IMG/VR virus record: IMGVR_UViG_3300045953_000088
Span: 1-53,620 of that record
DNA: 53,620 nt
Strand: one strand, 5' to 3'
DNA from: a virus
Shown: positions 45,126 to 53,535 of the stretch, piece after piece
Position numbering within the stretch: the first letter of the stretch is position 1
How the letters are laid out: each line of letters starts with the position of its first letter
The notes under the pieces: generated by a model
Told to the model about the DNA's origin: nothing
Databases searched by the model: none
Seen by the model: the letters and a program-made list of their open reading frames with translations, nothing else
Position numbers and translations under genes: made by a program

Positions 45126-45455
45126 TCAGTCCTTTTTTGGTGCCTGCACGAATCGCGGTTTCTTCTCGACCTTTTCGTAGGGGATGATTTCTTCGACTTC
45201 CCATTCTTCCGCGCCGTTTTCCTGTTTGACTGGGCCTTTCAGCAATGGAACTTGATCATCACGAATTTCCGGCCGTCCCTTAACCGGCGTGAATCCCCAC
45301 TTGGTGACAAGTGCAGCGATCATCAATTCTGGATCATCGCCTTGCCATGGGATTTGTTCGTCCGGGCTGTCCGGAGTCCGCACAAAAAATTCATTGCCGT
45401 CTTGAAGGGCAATTCGGGCTGGCCCGGCAGCGGCGACGACAATGAAGTTACGCAT
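45126..45455 (-). CDS. Hypothetical head-region protein
   Basis: 109 aa from ATG 45455, 4 bp after the portal stop. MRNFIVVAAAGPARIALQDG, DDPELMIAALVTKWGFTPVK and a Lys/Glu/Pro-rich C-terminal tail. No known family. Its place between portal and protease suggests a head accessory protein. Confidence 0.5.
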   Translation of the reverse strand: MRNFIVVAAAGPARIALQDGNEFFVRTPDSPDEQIPWQGDDPELMIAALVTKWGFTPVKGRPEIRDDQVPLLKGPVKQENGAEEWEVEEIIPYEKVEKKPRFVQAPKKD

Positions 45456-45458
45456 CAA

Positions 45459-48317
45459 CTAACCTCCGGTAATTTTCTTGAGCCAGCCGAACCAGCCTTT
45501 GTTTGCTGCCTTCGCCGCGGCGTCATTAGCCCGCTGTTTGGCGGTTTCGTAGGACATAGTTTCGCCGGTTTCGTCGTGAAAGAAACGAACCGGAATCCCC
45601 GCCTTGGCGGCCAATTCCATGAACTGATCAACGCCGGCCCTGGTAGAGCTCAAGGATGGCATCCGGATTTCTTTCACGTTGTCCTTGTCCAGCGGTACAT
45701 CGCCCCAAATCTGTTGCTCATTATACGCTGCCGGGTTGACGTCCTTCATGCCGCTCGGGTCAATGCCGGCTGCAGCCATAGCCCGGCCGTTGCCAAGCAT
45801 CGCGTGATATGGATCCTGCGGAGTGCCAACGCCGCTATCGTCACGATGACCAAAACTGTTGCCGTTGGTCATCGTTGTGCGATCGTCGAGCTTGTCTTTG
45901 TTGAGCACAATGGTTGCGTCGCCATAGACCGAAGCGGCGCCGTAGAGATTGTTTTCCCAATTGACCGCTGCGTATTTTGGGCGATCGCCGTTCTCGACGT
46001 CCTCGCCGGCACCGAGGGCCTCATTCTCTTGTTTCGCTCTGGCTTTCAAGTAATCAGGACCTTTGGCGCCTGTTTCGAATGCGTTCTTGAGGCTGCCGCT
46101 GCCGAGAATCCTTGCCAGGTCCTCGGGATCGGCGTTGATCGTGACTTCGGCCTTCGCATACGCATTGCTGAGTTGATCCTTGACCGCCTTGGCGCCTTCT
46201 TCGCCCTTTGGCCCCTTCCAGGCGTCGCTGTTCACAAAGTCAGCGACGGCCTTTTCGCTTTTGCTCTTCGCGTCCGTCTGCAATTTTTCGACGGCCTTTG
46301 CGGCCGGCTTTGATAACGGCCTGCTGTTCGACTTTTGCTTGTCGTTTTTTTCCTTGCCGTCTTTATTGCCCTTGGAATCGTCGCCCGACTTTTCGTCCTC
46401 TTTGCCTTCTGGACAAGGGCCTGGCACGCCGCTACCAGGACCGCCGCACGCTTGCTTCGCCTCGCGATCTGCTCTCACCGTCGGCCAATCCGCCAGCATG
46501 CGCGAGAAGCGATCCTTCGTGAGCGTGTTGTACCCGTTGAGCAACAGCTTCTTTGAGTCAGCGCAGAGGCGACTCGCCAGCTTTTTCGTTTTGACTTTGA
46601 TGCCGACGGCTTTCGCCATCTGGCACGCGGTACGAAGTTCCTCGACAGCCAGAGCCTCGTGAGTCGCGTAGAACTGCTCGAGCCAGGCGTCAAAGTCTTT
46701 GCTCGCCGCGGCGCGATCGGCGGCCTTGGCTTCCTTCGTGAGAATGCGAGAAATGGCGTCGCGCAGCACGACTTCAGCCGCCGCCTTTTGTTGCTCGGCT
46801 TTCTTCCTGTCTTCGACCGCCGGCTGCGGAGCTGGCAAAGCCGCTGCGCGATAATCGGCCTTCAGGCTGGCTTCGATCGAATCAAGCCGGCGGTAAAGTT
46901 CCTGGCGATCGAGCGTGAGCATTTTCCGAGTCCAAGCGTCAAACGCCGCGGCGCCGTCGCCGCTCATCGGCGGAAGCGCCATCGGTCCTCCATCGTTTGG
47001 AGCGCCGGTGTGATCGCTGCCGGGCTGGCCAGGTTTCGTGCCTCCTTGTGCACCGCTGACCTTACCCGCGATGAGATCTTCAAGAACCACCATGTTCGCC
47101 GGGAACATCGCCTTGTCGCCAGACGGCCCAAGGCCGTTCATGTTTTCAAGCCGGCGACACTCATTGACCGTTAGTACGCCGATCATGATGCCCGTGCGGT
47201 AGGCATTCATGCGGGCCTGCATGTCGCCACGGAGCAAGCCGTTGAAATCATGCTGGACGAAGAAGCGGCCCCGATCTTCCTTGCGGAAAAGCTTGAGGTT
47301 GTATTGCTCTTCGGCTCTCTTGCACCAAGGGTAAAGACAGTAGATGACGAACTCCAAGCCGAGGGCTTCGACGGTGGCATACTTCGAATCCTTGAGGTCG
47401 GCGAGCATGTGCGGCGGGACACGATACCAACAAGCGATTTGATTGCGGTTGTAGTCAAGCAACTCAAGGAACTGAGCGTCTGCCGCGCTAAAGCTCAACT
47501 GCTCGAGCTTCGCGTCGCGATGCCAGAGGATCGCCAGCTCGCCACTGTCCGGCGATCCGTGCATCGTTTTCCAGTTTTCGCGAAACTCCCGGCGCTGTTC
47601 TTGATCCGCCAAGTCTGGGTCAATCAGGGCCATGCGCGGAGTGTTGCCGTTTCCGAGGTTCGTTGCAACCTGTCGGTCGCCTGCAATGCCGACGCCGAAA
47701 GATTCACGGGCATAGGAGACGACGCTCTTGCCCCAAATGCCATCTTCGGCGTGCGCGCCTGGATAGTGCAGCATGTTCTTCGCGAGTACTGCCACCGTTC
47801 CGCCGTCGTTGTTGCGAACGAGATAAGCGCCCATCGGGATCGGCCGGCCGTCTCTGTATTTGTCACCCGGTTGAACGGGCCGAACACGGCCGGGGTGAAT
47901 CGGCCAAAGTGCGATCGGTTCTTCCGTTTTCGGATCGCGTTCGATCTCCGCGAAGCCGTTGCCCATGTTGACCTGGTGCAACGTGCGGCCAGTTCGGAAT
48001 GCCGTCGAGCCCATCAGCTCGTTGGGGAAATAACGGAGCAGATCGTGGACAGTATTACCGATCGCTTCTTTGCGCGAACTGTCGTCGTCGCTCGTACGTT
48101 GGTAGGTGATGAGATCGCGATCGGCAACACCTTCGTCAAGCACACGCGAGGCACACCAGCACGCAGATAAAGTCAGCGCCAACTCTTCGTTGACGACAAC
48201 GTTTGATTGGGTTTTCGCGCGGCTGTTGTACCACGGACCAATATTCCAGCCGTCAGCCGCGGCGGCGTGTTTGCGAACGCCAGTCGGCACGAGCATGTCG
48301 AGCAGAGCGCCGAACAC
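45459..48317 (-). CDS. Portal protein fused to a toxin-like (DUF3626-like) C-terminal domain
   Basis: 952 aa from GTG 48317 with AAAGGA seven bases upstream, right after the preceding stop. Residues about 20-430 are an HK97-type portal (LLRYFPNELMGSTAFRTGRT, LHQVNMGNGFAEIERD, YARESFGVGIAGDRQVATNL, CWYRVPPHMLADLKDSKYAT). About 480-620 is helical. At residue 624 the motif CGGPGSGVPGPCPEGKED begins, followed by a Lys/Asp/Ser linker and a domain with DPEDLARILGSGSLKNAFET, RPKYAAVNWENNLYGAASVY, DDRTTMTNGNSFGHRDDSG. The last part resembles DUF3626-type proteins. Normal portals are 400-500 aa. Confidence 0.82.
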   Translation of the reverse strand: MFGALLDMLVPTGVRKHAAAADGWNIGPWYNSRAKTQSNVVVNEELALTLSACWCASRVLDEGVADRDLITYQRTSDDDSSRKEAIGNTVHDLLRYFPNELMGSTAFRTGRTLHQVNMGNGFAEIERDPKTEEPIALWPIHPGRVRPVQPGDKYRDGRPIPMGAYLVRNNDGGTVAVLAKNMLHYPGAHAEDGIWGKSVVSYARESFGVGIAGDRQVATNLGNGNTPRMALIDPDLADQEQRREFRENWKTMHGSPDSGELAILWHRDAKLEQLSFSAADAQFLELLDYNRNQIACWYRVPPHMLADLKDSKYATVEALGLEFVIYCLYPWCKRAEEQYNLKLFRKEDRGRFFVQHDFNGLLRGDMQARMNAYRTGIMIGVLTVNECRRLENMNGLGPSGDKAMFPANMVVLEDLIAGKVSGAQGGTKPGQPGSDHTGAPNDGGPMALPPMSGDGAAAFDAWTRKMLTLDRQELYRRLDSIEASLKADYRAAALPAPQPAVEDRKKAEQQKAAAEVVLRDAISRILTKEAKAADRAAASKDFDAWLEQFYATHEALAVEELRTACQMAKAVGIKVKTKKLASRLCADSKKLLLNGYNTLTKDRFSRMLADWPTVRADREAKQACGGPGSGVPGPCPEGKEDEKSGDDSKGNKDGKEKNDKQKSNSRPLSKPAAKAVEKLQTDAKSKSEKAVADFVNSDAWKGPKGEEGAKAVKDQLSNAYAKAEVTINADPEDLARILGSGSLKNAFETGAKGPDYLKARAKQENEALGAGEDVENGDRPKYAAVNWENNLYGAASVYGDATIVLNKDKLDDRTTMTNGNSFGHRDDSGVGTPQDPYHAMLGNGRAMAAAGIDPSGMKDVNPAAYNEQQIWGDVPLDKDNVKEIRMPSLSSTRAGVDQFMELAAKAGIPVRFFHDETGETMSYETAKQRANDAAAKAANKGWFGWLKKITGG

Positions 48318-48319
48318 GT

Positions 48320-48538
48320 CTATTCCTTTCGACGTTGGTTCGCGCTTAGGGAGGAGAGGAAAGCGCGGAGTGACATTAGAATTATTACCAAAGAGCACGG
48401 CACTATCAATGACAAAGGAGGCCAGGCGAAGAAAAGACCAATCGCCAAGCCGATCATCGCAAGAAAGAAAAACAGACCTTGCCCGTTTTTCGACATCCAC
48501 TGACTAAAGGTATTGTGTTCAGTCCGTTGATCATCCAT
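48320..48538 (-). CDS. Small membrane protein between terminase and portal
   Basis: 72 aa, ATG 48538. Polar N-terminus (MDDQRTEHNTFSQWMSKNG), two hydrophobic segments (GLFFFLAMIGLAIGLFFAW and LSLIVPCSLVIILMSLRAF), basic tail. No family recognised; its location suggests expression with late genes. The portal start follows its stop by 2 bp. Confidence 0.6.
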   Translation of the reverse strand: MDDQRTEHNTFSQWMSKNGQGLFFFLAMIGLAIGLFFAWPPLSLIVPCSLVIILMSLRAFLSSLSANQRRKE

Positions 48539-48550
48539 GCTCCACTCCCT

Positions 48551-50320
48551 TTAATTCCAAAGGTCCCCGGGCTTGTATGGCGGCGGCGCCGTCGCCGACC
48601 AGAACAAAGCGCGTCCGATGCTCATGACGGCCGCAGTAACACCGTCGATCTTCTCCGGAGATTTTTCTTTGCTTGGCTTCACGAGGTTGCCGCGACGTTC
48701 AGCTACGACATTAGACACCATCCAACGCATGACAGGATCGCCGGCGTGATGTAGGCGCTCGGCTGACAACAATTCCAAGAACTCCCGGAACGGCGCCGCC
48801 ATACTAAGAATGCCTTGGGGAAATTGAAAGATCTTGCGGTCACCGTACTTCTTCTGCAGGTTGGTGCTCATCTGACCGCCCTGGAAGCCGCGGTCGAGTG
48901 CAAAGTCGCGGAACGTGTACGGCGCCAGCAGTTCTTCAATGTCCACGAGCACCATGTCATAATCGACAGAGGATCCTGGCGTTGCTCGGATGAACCCCTC
49001 TTTGCGCCAACCATCGATGACAGCTTGCATGCGATGATCGCGCTTGACAGGTTCCTCCGGCAGCCAGAATGTCATCAGTGCCGTGAAACTGCGGCGAACG
49101 ATCCGCCGTGATCCGATTGGTTTGCCAACGTCGTCAAAGCTCGGAATCTCGACAGTCACGGCGTCATCATGCGGAAACAGTCGGCAAAGTGCAACGAAGT
49201 CGGACGTGGCGCCGATGTCGAGCGATGGATAGCATTCACGACCTTTCAGGGCCGAGAGGTCGATGTTTCGCTTGCCGGCGTCCCAGAGGTGCATCTGAAT
49301 GAGACGTTCCGCTGTCGAAGTCTTTTGGTTTAGGTTCAGGCGCCGGAACGTGTTCTCGTATGCCGGAATCTCTTGCGCACGTTTGCACTCTCGACGCAGA
49401 TAATCGAGCGAAACAGAAACGCCAAGATTGGGATTTGCCTTGATCCAGTGTTGTTCATCTCGCCAGTCAACGTCGCGCGGAACTTCGTAGATAACCGGCA
49501 AGAACGTTTGGTCGTTAATGATGCCGTCGCGCACCTTGCATGCGTATTCGTATTTCTCATTGCAAATCGACGGTCGATCGTAGTCAGCCGTCGTGATGCA
49601 GATAAACAACGGCTGCTTTCGGTTCGAGCTGGCGAACGAAGTCTGGAAGACGTCGACCAGGTCGCGATTCGGTTGCACATGCAGTTCGTCGATGATCGCA
49701 AGGTGCGTGTTGCCGCCGTGCTTGCCGGGTGCGTCGGCGCTGATGACGCGCAAGTAAGAATGATCTTCTTCTCGGGCGATCGACTTTGACTGTCCGGCGG
49801 TCGCGTTGCCCCCGTAAATCTTGCAGCGAGATTCAAGCTCGGGCTCGGCTTCAACCATTCCCTTGCAATGACGGAACAACGCTCCGGCTTGTTCTTTCTC
49901 GCCGGCGGCGATGAAGTCCTGCTGGCCCTTCTCTTCGTCGGTGAAAAACACCAGCAACGCCAGGCCTGAGACAGTCGGCGTTTTGCCGTTCTTGCGCGCC
50001 ACATACAGCAGCGACTCGCGATAACGACGAACTTTTCGGCCGTGCTCATCACGTCGTTTCCAGCCCATCAAATTCGCGATGAAAGACTTTTGCCACGGCT
50101 CAAGTACAAACGGCTGGTCCGCGACTTCACCTTCGACGTGGCGCAAACACTGGGGAAAGAAATCGAGTGCGAGCTGCGCGGCGCCGGCATCAAACGACGC
50201 GTCGCCGGCCGTGGCGATCGAATCGTAGCCAGGAATAAGCAGCAGGATATCGCGCCACTCTTGCGGAATTTCAGAGGGCCGAAAGATGCCTGTCGGAAGT
50301 TCAGTTGCTGTCGCGACCAT
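48551..50320 (-). CDS. terL: Terminase large subunit
   Basis: 589 aa, ATG 50320. Terminase_1 family: the adenine-binding region VLEPWQKSFIANLMGWKRRD, Walker A-like VARKNGKTPTVSGLA, Walker B LAIIDELH, the coupling motif ITTADYD, and a nuclease domain with CYPSLDIGATSDFVAL, VDIEELLAPYTFRDFALDRG and KIDGVTAAVMSIGRAL supplying the acidic residues. Powers DNA packaging with the portal and cuts DNA. Confidence 0.95.
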   Translation of the reverse strand: MVATATELPTGIFRPSEIPQEWRDILLLIPGYDSIATAGDASFDAGAAQLALDFFPQCLRHVEGEVADQPFVLEPWQKSFIANLMGWKRRDEHGRKVRRYRESLLYVARKNGKTPTVSGLALLVFFTDEEKGQQDFIAAGEKEQAGALFRHCKGMVEAEPELESRCKIYGGNATAGQSKSIAREEDHSYLRVISADAPGKHGGNTHLAIIDELHVQPNRDLVDVFQTSFASSNRKQPLFICITTADYDRPSICNEKYEYACKVRDGIINDQTFLPVIYEVPRDVDWRDEQHWIKANPNLGVSVSLDYLRRECKRAQEIPAYENTFRRLNLNQKTSTAERLIQMHLWDAGKRNIDLSALKGRECYPSLDIGATSDFVALCRLFPHDDAVTVEIPSFDDVGKPIGSRRIVRRSFTALMTFWLPEEPVKRDHRMQAVIDGWRKEGFIRATPGSSVDYDMVLVDIEELLAPYTFRDFALDRGFQGGQMSTNLQKKYGDRKIFQFPQGILSMAAPFREFLELLSAERLHHAGDPVMRWMVSNVVAERRGNLVKPSKEKSPEKIDGVTAAVMSIGRALFWSATAPPPYKPGDLWN

Positions 50321-50335
50321 GCGATAAACGTGTGC

Positions 50336-50860
50336 TCAAAAAATTGTCGAGGATGCCATGCGGTCAGGGCCAATCTCGACAACGGCCGGGAACGATTGCA
50401 GAAACTCCGCGACGCCAGTCATATCGTGATCGTGCCAAATAATTCGGCTGTCTTGGCTCTTCTTGAGAAGCGGCAACACCGCCTCAGTATCGTGTTTCAC
50501 TGATTCGTAATCGTGGGCCCCGTCGATGTAGGCGACGTCGAATTGTTGGCAGGCGAGCAACGGCAACGTCACGTCGAACTTGCCGACGAGCATCGTCACC
50601 TTGTCGCGAACACCGTATCGTTTCAAGTTGCCGTCGAGCAGCGCGAGGGTGTCTTGTTGGCCGATGTGGGCATCACCGCCGTGCCAGTCGCATGAGACGA
50701 CGTGACGCGCAACGCGGGCGATTGAGATTGTGCTCATGCCGGTGTAGCTGCCAAGCTCAATGACGAACTTGCCCTTGCACATCTCGGCGAGGAATTCGCC
50801 CTCGGCCTCGGTGAGCATCCCGGGAAAGTTGTGACGGATGCCCTGGAATTTGAAGTCCAT
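50336..50860 (-). CDS. Class I SAM-dependent methyltransferase
   Basis: 174 aa, ATG 50860. Motif I FVIELGSYTGMSTISIAR, acidic end of strand 2 VVSCDWHGGDAH, DVAYIDGAHDYESVKHDTEA and IIWHDHDMTGVAEFLQSF. This is the compact Methyltransf_24-like fold, often acting on sugars or small molecules rather than DNA. Together with the neighbouring phosphatase-glycosyltransferase fusion it suggests a glycan or surface-modification pathway. Confidence 0.75.
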   Translation of the reverse strand: MDFKFQGIRHNFPGMLTEAEGEFLAEMCKGKFVIELGSYTGMSTISIARVARHVVSCDWHGGDAHIGQQDTLALLDGNLKRYGVRDKVTMLVGKFDVTLPLLACQQFDVAYIDGAHDYESVKHDTEAVLPLLKKSQDSRIIWHDHDMTGVAEFLQSFPAVVEIGPDRMASSTIF

Positions 50861-50872
50861 TTCGGTCCTCGT

Positions 50873-50989
50873 TCAGTTGCCGATCACCCATTGAATTAGT
50901 TGCCATGCGAGCCACGCTGGCAATACGATCACCGCGAGCACAAGTGCGGCGAGCCAAAACCAAATAACGCTGTTTGGAGAAAATCGCAT
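50873..50989 (-). CDS. 38-aa single-span membrane protein
   Basis: ATG 50989, 2 bp after the stop of the preceding gene. MRFSPNSVIWFWLAALVLAV then IVLPAWLAWQLIQWVIGN: one long hydrophobic helix rich in Trp. No family recognised. Spacing and composition argue for a real gene. Confidence 0.55.
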   Translation of the reverse strand: MRFSPNSVIWFWLAALVLAVIVLPAWLAWQLIQWVIGN

Positions 50990-50991
50990 CT

Positions 50992-51963
50992 TCAGTTCTT
51001 AACCAGGAGAGGTCGTTCAACCTTCACCACTCGCCGCGCCTTCGCCGCCAGCCGCTCAACAAATCGTCCGTCTGCAAGGAAGTCCGTACCTTCCCATTTT
51101 ACTTGTCGAATCAAATCCGCCGACGCCAGCCAATTGCCGACGTCCGCGCAGCCAGCTTTCGGCTCGGCCGGGACAACACCATAGCCGCTGTAGCTGTGGA
51201 GCATTTGGCAAATGGCGAAGTCGGCATCGTTTGCTTGGAGAGCGTGAACGAGTTGCTCGAAGTAGCCGGGTGTGAGGTAGTTGTCGTCGTTGTTGAGGCC
51301 GATGAAGTCAGCCTCATTGTCGATACATCGATCGATACCAAGCTGCCGGTACGGATGGCCCCACAGTCCGCAACGCATGCTCGTCTGATGAACCGATATT
51401 CGTTGTGTGACCAACTCATTCGTGCTTACCATCGTGCCATCCGTGACGAGATTGCAAATCCAATTTGTGTATCGTTGTCGCTCCAACGATGAACAGAAAA
51501 GCTTCGCTCGGTCCATTGGATACTTCACGCGCACCGCCAGCGCCACGAGTGGCTCAGCTCGCAATGGCAAGCCGAACTCAAGCGCCAAAAATCGATGCAA
51601 TTTCCGGTTGTAGGTGCCGCCCGCAATGATTACCTCAGCAACCTTCTTGTCGCCGTACCACTCAGCAACCGCGGCGGCAACCGCGGCACTTCGCCCGACG
51701 CCGGCCTCGCACTGAACTATGAGAAAGTCGTTGTCGCCCAGGCCGTGGATAAATTGATAGATTTGTTTCGCTTGCTGTTCGTTCGGGCCAGGCAAATCTG
51801 GCATCACCTCGCGCACATCAAAGCATTCGAGATCGAGTCGGCGCACGCAGCCTGGCGGCGCTTTCACTTCCGGCGTGAGAGGATCGCGAAATGAAATCAG
51901 GTGATAGTCGCCATAGCCCGGACGGGATTCGAGTGCGTGTCGCGAAAGGAAATTCAATCGCAT
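50992..51963 (-). CDS. Fusion of a tyrosine-phosphatase-like domain and a family-2 glycosyltransferase
   Basis: 323 aa from ATG 51963 (AGGGA upstream). Residues about 1-140 resemble a dual-specificity phosphatase: LDLECFDVREVMPDL (general-acid region) and IVQCEAGVGRSAAVAAAVAE (CX5R with the nucleophile Cys). From about 155 the sequence is a GT-A fold: RYTNWICNLVTDGTMVSTNE, then FIGLNNDDNYLTPGYFEQLV with the NNDD metal motif, and LASADLIRQVKWEGTDFLAD. The two domains share one frame without a break. Role unknown; possibly coupled regulation or processing in surface glycosylation. Confidence 0.7.
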   Translation of the reverse strand: MRLNFLSRHALESRPGYGDYHLISFRDPLTPEVKAPPGCVRRLDLECFDVREVMPDLPGPNEQQAKQIYQFIHGLGDNDFLIVQCEAGVGRSAAVAAAVAEWYGDKKVAEVIIAGGTYNRKLHRFLALEFGLPLRAEPLVALAVRVKYPMDRAKLFCSSLERQRYTNWICNLVTDGTMVSTNELVTQRISVHQTSMRCGLWGHPYRQLGIDRCIDNEADFIGLNNDDNYLTPGYFEQLVHALQANDADFAICQMLHSYSGYGVVPAEPKAGCADVGNWLASADLIRQVKWEGTDFLADGRFVERLAAKARRVVKVERPLLVKN

Positions 51964-51979
51964 GTTGTTCGTCCCTGAG

Positions 51980-52414
51980 TTAGCCGGCTTTCTCACGCGC
52001 CGCAAAGAACTTCAACTTTGGATTGTCAGCCTGCTTCGGCTGTGGCTTGACGCCGAGCTTGCGCCGCGCGTCCGGATTGAGCCCGAGCTTGCGGGCCATT
52101 TCATTCATCTGCTTTTGTGCACGGTTCGAGATCGCGAGATATGGATCCTGCGACGCGCCTTTCTTGCCGCGGACAACGAGGCCGCGCTTGAGCTTGGACT
52201 CGGCGTGGCGCCAGCGTTCGAATGCGACACAGTAAAGAGCGATCGCGTCCTGGTCCGCTTCGTGCAACAGATCGTACGTCGCGAGCACGCGCACCACCTC
52301 AGCCCACTTTTTTTTGGCGACGCGGCCGAGGTAAGACGGGCACTCGGGCGCGGCGCCGAGGTCAGCGGTGAGTGGCGACTCAGGTTTTGGTGGTCGGCCT
52401 CGTGGCATGGTCAT
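51980..52414 (-). CDS. terS: Terminase small subunit (P27 family)
   Basis: 144 aa, ATG 52414 with GGAGG upstream. RGRPPKPESPLTADLGAAPE, YLGRVAKKKWAEVVRVLATY then DLLHEADQDAIALYCVAFER, WRHAESKLKRGLVV, AQKQMNEMARKLGLNPDARR. This is the standard P27 terminase small-subunit pattern. Recognises the packaging start on phage DNA. Located between the HNH nuclease and the large-subunit region. Confidence 0.9.
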   Translation of the reverse strand: MTMPRGRPPKPESPLTADLGAAPECPSYLGRVAKKKWAEVVRVLATYDLLHEADQDAIALYCVAFERWRHAESKLKRGLVVRGKKGASQDPYLAISNRAQKQMNEMARKLGLNPDARRKLGVKPQPKQADNPKLKFFAAREKAG

Positions 52415-52500
52415 GGTCCCTCCGTATGAAAACGGTCCCGAAAAATGCGTAACCCTGGGAGCGGTCTAGAAAACTGTTCCACTCCAACATTTTCGACCCC

Positions 52501-52815
52501 CTATCCTAGCCTCCCAAACCCACCGTCTTCAGTTGCTGTCTTGCGGTTGTGGCACGTCTCGCATCTCCATTGTACCCGACCATGATCAAGCCGCCCTGGA
52601 TCGTCAGGTCCTGTCAGTGGTGGATCATGATCCAAATGCATGAGCGAACTCTCTAGTGCGGCTTTGCAATCGACGCAAATCATTGGCACGCGTCGCGCGT
52701 GCTCTTCACGAAAGCAACGCCAATCGTAGCCATAGCCTCGCTCAGCCGATGATGCACGCTTTTCGCCCTCAGGCATTGGAGTCTGCAAACTGTGCGTTTG
52801 TGGTTTTTTTGGCAT
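52501..52815 (-). CDS. Terminase-associated HNH endonuclease
   Basis: 104 aa from ATG 52815. AERGYGYDWRCFREEHARRV, then CVDC, HLDHDPPLTGPDDPGRLDHG and RCETCHNRKTATEDGGFG: a zinc-stabilised HNH nuclease of the type encoded beside terminase in HK97-like phages, where it supports DNA packaging cuts. Confidence 0.88.
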   Translation of the reverse strand: MPKKPQTHSLQTPMPEGEKRASSAERGYGYDWRCFREEHARRVPMICVDCKAALESSLMHLDHDPPLTGPDDPGRLDHGRVQWRCETCHNRKTATEDGGFGRLG

Positions 52816-52819
52816 GCTG

Positions 52820-53434
52820 CTAAGCTTCGACGCTTGCCCATTTTGGTGGGGCTGTATTATAAATGTTCTCAAGTATGGCGGAAAATTCAGGGTGAATTTC
52901 CAAAATCGCCATACGTGCTGCGTCGCGAACCTGCTGGGCAAAATACCCCATTAGCTTGCTCGGATCCTCATAGCCATATCGAAAAGTTATGAAAGCGTTG
53001 CTTGCTTCCTGAATTACGCGATCAAAGTCGTACAAGTGCGGATTCTTTTGATGCGACATTACGGCGTTTGCATGCCGGCTGTTTTTGATGAGTTCTACGT
53101 AGATTTCTTTGATCCGTTGCCGCCGAGGGGCCGAGAGCATGTTGTAAAATGTGAGGAGATGATGACCGTGCGGCGGATTCGCATTACGCTCAATTCGAAA
53201 CAGACATTTCAAATACAACTCGATTGCGAATGCATCATAAACAACTCCAGCAAGGAAACACGGGAATGATGTTTTCGCTGATCCGGAACGAACAGTTATC
53301 GCCGCGCGCTTGTTTGTGTCAACGGACAATACGCGCATCGCGTACTCGAATTGAGCAGCGTAAGTGAATATTTTCTCAGACGAAACAAGGGGGTTGTTTG
53401 TTTGTTTGTTTTCTGTTTTCTTTTTGTTTCTCAT
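52820..53434 (-). CDS. HEPN-like protein, function unknown
   Basis: 204 aa from ATG 53434 (AGGAGA nine bases upstream; ATG 53485 is possible). After a Lys/Asn-rich start, FLAGVVYDAFAIELYLKCLF then HGHHLLTFYNMLSAPRRQRI resembles the first helices of HEPN domains (alpha-helical, with E/K and a GHxL turn). It ends with a helix FAQQVRDAARMAILEIHPEF. HEPN proteins include antiviral and abortive-infection RNases; a clear RxxxxH catalytic motif is not obvious. The reduced G+C of this stretch suggests acquired sequence. Confidence 0.45.
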   Translation of the reverse strand: MRNKKKTENKQTNNPLVSSEKIFTYAAQFEYAMRVLSVDTNKRAAITVRSGSAKTSFPCFLAGVVYDAFAIELYLKCLFRIERNANPPHGHHLLTFYNMLSAPRRQRIKEIYVELIKNSRHANAVMSHQKNPHLYDFDRVIQEASNAFITFRYGYEDPSKLMGYFAQQVRDAARMAILEIHPEFSAILENIYNTAPPKWASVEA

Positions 53435-53535
53435 GGGGTCGATTCTCCTAACAAAGTTGACAGAACGTTTTCCCGGCTGGTTCATTTTTTTTACCGTCAA
53501 GCGGCCCAGCGTCTTTGCATTCGAGTGTAGTTGCA

